NCBI RefSeq assembly: GCF_013386585.1
Contig: NZ_JACARO010000001.1
Span: 1 to 64,000 of the forward strand
Source: Pseudomonas sp. P7548
GTDB taxonomy: Bacteria; Pseudomonadota; Gammaproteobacteria; Pseudomonadales; Pseudomonadaceae
DNA length: 64,000 nt
Reading direction: 5' to 3'
Below are positions 56,912-64,000 of this stretch, one piece after another (position 1 is the first letter of the stretch; each line of letters opens with the position of its first letter). A program made the translations under genes and the position numbers. Under the pieces are notes generated by a model that saw only the letters and a list, made by a program, of their open reading frames with translations, was not told the origin of the DNA and searched no databases.

Positions 56912-58548
56912 TGAGCCCGGCGATTGTTATTTTGGGCCAGCGCAGCCTGGCCACTGCGCGCAAGATCCAGCAGGTTTACCCGGGCGCGCTGATCCATGGC
57001 CTGGCGGGCCGTGTCGAGGGCGCAGACCAGGTCTATGGCGAATTTGGTGCGACCCTGCGCCAGCTTTATCAGCAAGGCACGCCGTTGATTGCGCTGTGCG
57101 CGGCCGGCATCGTGATTCGTACCCTGGCGCCGCTGTTGCTGGAAAAAGGCGAAGAGCCTGCCGTGCTGGCTGTGGCCGAAGACGGCAGCGCCGTGGTGCC
57201 GTTGCTCGGTGGCCTGGGCGGTGTGAATGTCATGGCGCGGGAGATCGCTGCAGCGTTGAACGTGGCCGCAGCAATCACCACCAGTGGCGAGTTGCGTTTC
57301 GGCACCTGCCTGCTCAACCCGCCAAGTGGCTATGAGTTGGCCGACCTGGAACTGGGCAAGCGGTTTGTCTCGGACCTGTTGGCCGGCGAAAGCGTGCGGA
57401 TCGAAGGCGCCGCGCCGTGGCTGGACCAGGCGAACCTGCCACAGGATCAACAGGCACGTTTGGCGATCCATGTGGGCAGTGCCGAGCGCGTGCCTGCGGC
57501 CAACGAGTTGCTGATCTATCCAAAGAATGTGAGCGTGACCTGCAAGCCAGGCGCGCAACTGGCAGAGCGCGTGCGGGCGGTGCTGCATGACGCGGGTATC
57601 GCGGTGCAATCCCTGGCGTGCCTATTGGCGAGCGATACGCAGATGGCCGATGCGTCGTTGCATGAAGCGGCGTTGGCACTGGGTGTGCCGCTGCGTTTTG
57701 CCAGCGTCAGCCAAGACGCCGATATCGTCATTGATGTTGCCGAGCAACCGCTGGACCTGTCCCGAGTCGGTCGCGTGCGTGGTCGTCTTGCGGTGATTGG
57801 CCTGGGCCCTGGCGCCGCCGAGTTGATGGTGCCGGCCGTCAAGGCTGAACTGGCGCGCTGCACCGATGTGCTGGGCTACGAAACCTATGTGCGCATGGCC
57901 GGGCCGTTCCGTGACGATCAGGTGCAACACTGCACCGATAACCGTGAAGAAATGCAGCGTGCGCGTCACGCCTTCGAGCTGGCGGCCCAGGGCCGTTCGG
58001 TGGTGGTGGTGTCGTCCGGCGACCCAGGCGTATTCGCCATGGCCGCTGCGGTGATCGAGGCGTTGCATGAATCCAGCGACCCGGCCTGGCACCAGGTCGA
58101 CCTGGAAATCCTGCCGGGTGTTTCGGCGTCCCTGGCCACGGCTGCACAGGCCGGTGCGCCGTTGGGTCATGACTTTTGCGTGATGTCACTGTCGGACAAC
58201 CTCAAGCCATGGGCGATCATCGAAAAGCGTTTGGATTTGGCGTCCCAGGCCGACCTGGCGCTGGCGTTCTACAACCCCATCTCCCGTTCGCGCCCGTGGC
58301 AATTAGGTCGCGCCCTGGAAATCGTCGCGCTGCACCGCACGCCTGAAACGCCGGTGGTGCTGGGCCGCGACATCGGCCGCCCGGGGCAGACCCTGCGGGT
58401 TACCACGCTGGGGCAGCTGACCCCGGAACAGGTGGACATGCGCACCATGGTGCTGATCGGTTCCTCCACCACCTGCGTGTTTCCACGTGCCGGTGGCGGT
58501 GAGTGGGTATACACGCCGCGTTGGTATGGTGAAAAACCGGCGTCCTGA
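56911..58548 (+). CDS. cobJ: CbiG/CobE-CobJ fusion, precorrin-3B C17-methyltransferase
   Basis: The 545-residue protein joins a CbiG-like part (residues about 1-285) to a CobJ methylase beginning at LAVIGLGPGAAELM near residue 293. In the CobJ half, GYETYVRMAGPF and SSGDPGVFAMAAAVIE are methylase motifs. The CbiG half has ALCAAGIVIRTLAPLL and SGELRFGTCLLNPPSGYEL; its CobE-like C-terminal stretch from about residue 206 is shortened. CobJ contracts the ring with C17 methylation in the aerobic route. It is the last gene before an intrinsic terminator. The ATG at 56911 is used. Confidence 0.92.
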   Translation: MSPAIVILGQRSLATARKIQQVYPGALIHGLAGRVEGADQVYGEFGATLRQLYQQGTPLIALCAAGIVIRTLAPLLLEKGEEPAVLAVAEDGSAVVPLLGGLGGVNVMAREIAAALNVAAAITTSGELRFGTCLLNPPSGYELADLELGKRFVSDLLAGESVRIEGAAPWLDQANLPQDQQARLAIHVGSAERVPAANELLIYPKNVSVTCKPGAQLAERVRAVLHDAGIAVQSLACLLASDTQMADASLHEAALALGVPLRFASVSQDADIVIDVAEQPLDLSRVGRVRGRLAVIGLGPGAAELMVPAVKAELARCTDVLGYETYVRMAGPFRDDQVQHCTDNREEMQRARHAFELAAQGRSVVVVSSGDPGVFAMAAAVIEALHESSDPAWHQVDLEILPGVSASLATAAQAGAPLGHDFCVMSLSDNLKPWAIIEKRLDLASQADLALAFYNPISRSRPWQLGRALEIVALHRTPETPVVLGRDIGRPGQTLRVTTLGQLTPEQVDMRTMVLIGSSTTCVFPRAGGGEWVYTPRWYGEKPAS

Positions 58549-58568
58549 AACGCTCCGGCCACTGCCAG

Positions 58569-58625
58569 AAAGCTCCGAATGGTTGAGGGATTTTCCTGCT
58601 GTCATTCGGGGCTTTTTCTTTTTTT
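58569..58625 (+). terminator. Intrinsic terminator of the cobGHIJ operon
   Basis: An 11-base stem, AGCTCCGAATG/CATTCGGGGCT with one T-G pair, at 58571-58581 and 58603-58613, is followed by TTTTTCTTTTTTT. Confidence 0.75.
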
Positions 58626-58784
58626 GCGCGATGAAAGCCGGAAGGCGTGCGCGAACGCCACGGGATTGCTGGACGATGCTGTTTCAGGTGCGCAGGCAAG
58701 GGATGTTTGTTGCGTGGAAAGCCCGGCCGCCGCTGGACTAGTGTGAACACAAGCCCCATGTGGGGCGCTTGTGGAGAATGGAAA

Positions 58785-59564
58785 ATGGAGCGACATCACA
58801 AAAGGACCTTCAGTGCGAAGCGGCGCAAACTGATTGCCGCCTACAAACTGCCCGGCGCACCGGGAGCCAGTGCTTCCATGGCGCTGGATACCGAGGACGA
58901 TAGCAATGCAGCCGTGGTGAACAATGGGGTGATCTCGTTTGTCGAGGGCATGTCTGCCCTCAACCGCGAGTACATCCGCAAGAGCTACCTGCTTGCCAGC
59001 AGCTACGTCAGCGATGTGTTGAAGGTCCATCGCGGTACAGAGCATTGGTACGATGAATTTATCAAGGTGATGATCAGCCTGGGCTGGCTGCCGGTGCGAA
59101 GCCGCTTCGAGCGCGTCTCGAGTTCCGGCAAGGGCCTGACGGTGCAACTGGCGGCCCTGAACATGATTGCGGCGCTGCTGGCTTCGACCTCTCTGGCCGG
59201 GCCGCTGTTGGCAGCACTGCCCAAATTGGCGGCTGACGCGCTGGAAGCGCTGAAGCAGCAACCGGCCTCGTTCGAGTTGTTCAAGCGTAACAGCACGGTG
59301 CAGCAGGGCGGCGATTTCGGCCTGGCGTCGTGTGCCGAAACCGCAGGGGAAGTGACGATGGTGCTGGTGACGTACAGTTCCCACGGCGTGAGCAAACAGG
59401 TGGGCCTGCCCTTTTTGGAGTGGGACAGTTCCTCGTTCGAGGCCTTCAGCGGGCAGACCTGCCTGGTGCTGAATACCTCGGTGGTCAATGAAAAAACCCT
59501 CCGGCTGATGCGCGAGAGTGCGGGCGACAAGGTGCAGTTGGCAATCGCCCAATACCGGATCTAG
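58785..59564 (+). CDS. Hypothetical protein of unknown family
   Basis: The 259-residue product from the ATG at 58785 (GGAG upstream) is basic at the start (ERHHKRTFSAKRRKL), mostly helical in the middle (LAALNMIAALLASTSLAGPLLAALPKLA) and beta-like at the end with AETAGEVTMVLVTYSSHGVSKQV. I do not recognise it. The middle hydrophobic stretch (about residues 120-160) might be amphipathic. It overlaps the convergent marC stop through a shared CTAG. Upstream lies the cob terminator, so it has its own promoter. Confidence 0.6.
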   Translation: MERHHKRTFSAKRRKLIAAYKLPGAPGASASMALDTEDDSNAAVVNNGVISFVEGMSALNREYIRKSYLLASSYVSDVLKVHRGTEHWYDEFIKVMISLGWLPVRSRFERVSSSGKGLTVQLAALNMIAALLASTSLAGPLLAALPKLAADALEALKQQPASFELFKRNSTVQQGGDFGLASCAETAGEVTMVLVTYSSHGVSKQVGLPFLEWDSSSFEAFSGQTCLVLNTSVVNEKTLRLMRESAGDKVQLAIAQYRI

Positions 59565-60157
59565 GGCACCAGGTAGCCGCGAACCCCGGTAAAGATAATT
59601 TGCGCGGCCAGGGCGCAGACGAACAGGCCCATCAGCCGGCTGACGATCTGCAAGCCCTGGTCGCCAAGAATGCGTTCGATGCGGTTGGACAGGTACAGCA
59701 CTACACCCACAGTGAAGCTGGCGAGCGCGATGCTGAGGATGGCGGTGATCTTGTCATCCCAGTGGGGCTGGCTCACGCCCATCACCAGCAGTGCACCGAT
59801 GGTGCCGGGGCCGACAGTAAGGGGGATGGTCAGCGGTACGATGGTCACGTCTTGCTGCACGTTGTCGGTTTGTACCGCTGACTTGCCTTGGGCCATGCCC
59901 AGGGCCGAGATGAACAGCACGCTGCCGGCGCCGATGCGGAACGCGTCCACGGTGATCCCGAACACGCTGAAAATGACCCGGCCGAACAGGTAGAGCAACA
60001 CGCTCGACACCAGGGTGGCCAACGCGACTTTCCAGGCCAGGCGCCGGCGCTCCTTGCTGGAGTAACCACGGGTGAGGCTGATAAAACAGGACAGCACGAA
60101 GAACGGGCTGTAGAGCACCAGCATTTTCAGGTAGACGCTGAATAACACGTGGAGCAT
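59561..60157 (-). CDS. MarC-family membrane protein
   Basis: The 198-residue protein has six hydrophobic segments of the MarC/YhgN family, including the signature PLTIPLTVGPGTIGALLVMG. Function is unresolved: no antibiotic link has held up for MarC. It is likely an inner-membrane transporter. It lies alone between a REP pair and the unknown gene. Confidence 0.85.
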   Translation of the reverse strand: MLHVLFSVYLKMLVLYSPFFVLSCFISLTRGYSSKERRRLAWKVALATLVSSVLLYLFGRVIFSVFGITVDAFRIGAGSVLFISALGMAQGKSAVQTDNVQQDVTIVPLTIPLTVGPGTIGALLVMGVSQPHWDDKITAILSIALASFTVGVVLYLSNRIERILGDQGLQIVSRLMGLFVCALAAQIIFTGVRGYLVP

Positions 60158-60212
60158 GGGGGCGGCTCGTTGGGGATAAGTGTGGAGAGTCTATCAGGCG
60201 ACACCGATCAAA

Positions 60213-60301
60213 TGTGGGAGCGGGCTTGCTCGCGAATGCGGTGTGTCAGTCAATGCGTTTTTAACTGATCCACCGCATTCGCGAGCAAGCCCGCTCCCAC
60301 A
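60213..60301. repeat. REP pair (AGCGGGC class)
   Basis: Arms TGTGGGAGCGGGCTTGCTCG and complement with a 40-base middle similar to those at 34.9 kb (AATGCGGTGTGTCAGTCAATGC), between marC and retS. Confidence 0.9.
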
Positions 60302-60319
60302 TGGGGATTGTGTTTCAGG

Positions 60320-63091
<2,772 letters not shown>

Positions 63092-63150
63092 GGCGAAATC
63101 CCTTCGTAGGTTGATGCACGGGTTAACTATGCGCGGGGCGACATGTGTAC

Positions 63151-63173
63151 GGCAAGGGCCAGAGGCCCTTGCC
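63151..63173. terminator. Hairpin between purD and retS
   Basis: A perfect 10-base stem GGCAAGGGCC/GGCCCTTGCC with AGA loop lies 34 bases past the purD stop on the minus strand. No T-run follows, so it may be weak or allow read-through into retS. Confidence 0.45.
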
Positions 63174-63206
63174 TAACCGAACGGATAGCTACTCAAGTGT
63201 AGCTGT

Positions 63207-64000
63207 TCAGCTGTTCTCGCCACGTTCACGGGCAATGGCGCGGTAGCCGATGTCCTTGCGGTAGAAGCAGCCGTTCCAATCGATGGCTGCGGCCAGTTTG
63301 TACGCCTGTTGCTGCGCGGCGTCGACACTGGCGCCCATCGCGGTGGCGCACAACACGCGGCCACCGGCGGTCACCACTTGGCCATCCTTGAGCGCGGTGC
63401 CCGCATGGAACACCTTGCCTTCCAGCTTAGCAGCCGCGTCCAGGCCTTCAATTACATCGCCCTTGGCGTAGTCGGCCGGGTAACCGCCGGCGGCCAGCAC
63501 GATGCCGACGCTCGGACGTGGGTCCCACTGCGCTTCGACCTTGTCCAGCGCCTGGGCGAGAGCGGCTTCCACCAGCAGCACCAGGCTCGATTGCAGGCGC
63601 AGCATTACCGGTTGGGTTTCCGGGTCGCCGAAGCGGCAGTTGAACTCGATGACTTTCGGGTTGCCAGCCTTGTCGATCATCAGGCCGGCGTACAGGAAAC
63701 CGGTGTACACATTGCCTTCGTCGGCCATGCCGCGCACGGTTGGCCAGATCACCAGGTCCATCACGCGCTTGTGCACGTCGCTGGTCACGACTGGGGCAGG
63801 GGAGTAGGCACCCATGCCGCCGGTGTTCGGGCCGGTGTCGCCGTCGCCGACGCGTTTGTGGTCCTGGCTGGTGGCCATCGGCAGCACGTTCTTGCCGTCG
63901 ACCATCACGATGAAGCTGGCTTCTTCGCCGTCGAGGAATTCCTCGATCACCACGCGCGAACCCGCATCGCCAAAGGCGTTGCCGGCGAGCATGTCGCGTA
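63207..64000 (-). CDS. purD: Phosphoribosylamine-glycine ligase, 3' part
   Basis: Only the C-terminal 260-odd residues are in the window; the 5' end lies beyond 64000. PurD ligates glycine to phosphoribosylamine in purine synthesis. ATP-grasp motifs seen are VVIEEFLDGEEASFIVMVDG, SQDHKRVGDGDTGPNTGGMG and EFNCRFGDPETQPVM. It lies upstream of retS in the same direction. Confidence 0.95.
   Translation of the reverse strand, partial: RDMLAGNAFGDAGSRVVIEEFLDGEEASFIVMVDGKNVLPMATSQDHKRVGDGDTGPNTGGMGAYSPAPVVTSDVHKRVMDLVIWPTVRGMADEGNVYTGFLYAGLMIDKAGNPKVIEFNCRFGDPETQPVMLRLQSSLVLLVEAALAQALDKVEAQWDPRPSVGIVLAAGGYPADYAKGDVIEGLDAAAKLEGKVFHAGTALKDGQVVTAGGRVLCATAMGASVDAAQQQAYKLAAAIDWNGCFYRKDIGYRAIARERGENS

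Overview
The window reads as chromosomal DNA of a fluorescens-group Pseudomonas. The evidence is the high-GC codon use, more than a dozen copies of the GTGGGAGC..GGCTTGC REP-type inverted repeat, and gene neighbourhoods matching those I recall from P. aeruginosa (desT beside ureEFGJ, retS beside purD, an acetyltransferase between ureA and ureB). I see no phage, IS, CRISPR, rRNA or tRNA.

Layout. 1-733 has no gene but carries DnaA-box-like 9-mers. 734-3817 holds an SDR dehydrogenase, a CDF metal exporter and an AGE-family epimerase. 3989-6395 is ureEFGJ on the minus strand behind a sigma54-like promoter. 6735-20202 is mostly core genes: an NlpC/P60 hydrolase, DesT-like regulator, AsmA, ferritin-like protein, LysR/azoreductase pair, cytoplasmic-looking lipase, EamA/AraC pair, PsiF, AI-2E transporter, and a YegD/CbpA chaperone pair with a sigma32-like promoter.

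20367-26108 is a very large putative effector: a dermonecrotic-toxin-type N-terminus, leucine-rich repeats and a C-terminal NEL-type E3 ubiquitin ligase, cut by one in-frame amber codon at 23760. It ends tail-to-tail with ureC. 26105-36267 (minus strand) is the nitrogen block urtABCDE-ureDA-two GNATs-ureBC, interrupted by four REP pairs and headed by a strong sigma54 promoter with an NtrC-type site. Urea is imported by UrtABCDE, split by UreABC, and the nickel centre is built by UreDEFG with UreJ. 36530-41056 encodes a 1508-residue protein of seven tandem DUF4329-like modules, only the first keeping an HxHP motif.

41066-46054 is a metal-uptake set (ABC permease, binding protein, ATPase, TonB receptor) with a Zur-like operator. 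46204-51199 is a copper group (PepSY membrane protein, OprC-like receptor, PCuAC chaperone, two DUF2946-type proteins). 51209-52260 holds repeats and a small gene with a structured leader. 52255-58548 is aerobic cobalamin synthesis: cobK-cobL divergent from cobG-cobH-cobI-cobJ. The window ends with an unknown gene, a MarC protein, the hybrid sensor kinase RetS and the 3' part of purD.

The most interesting items are the seven-module protein, the amber-interrupted NEL effector, the paired sigma54/NtrC signals on both urease-related operons, and the nested leader hairpins that cover the Shine-Dalgarno of a small gene near 51.9 kb.
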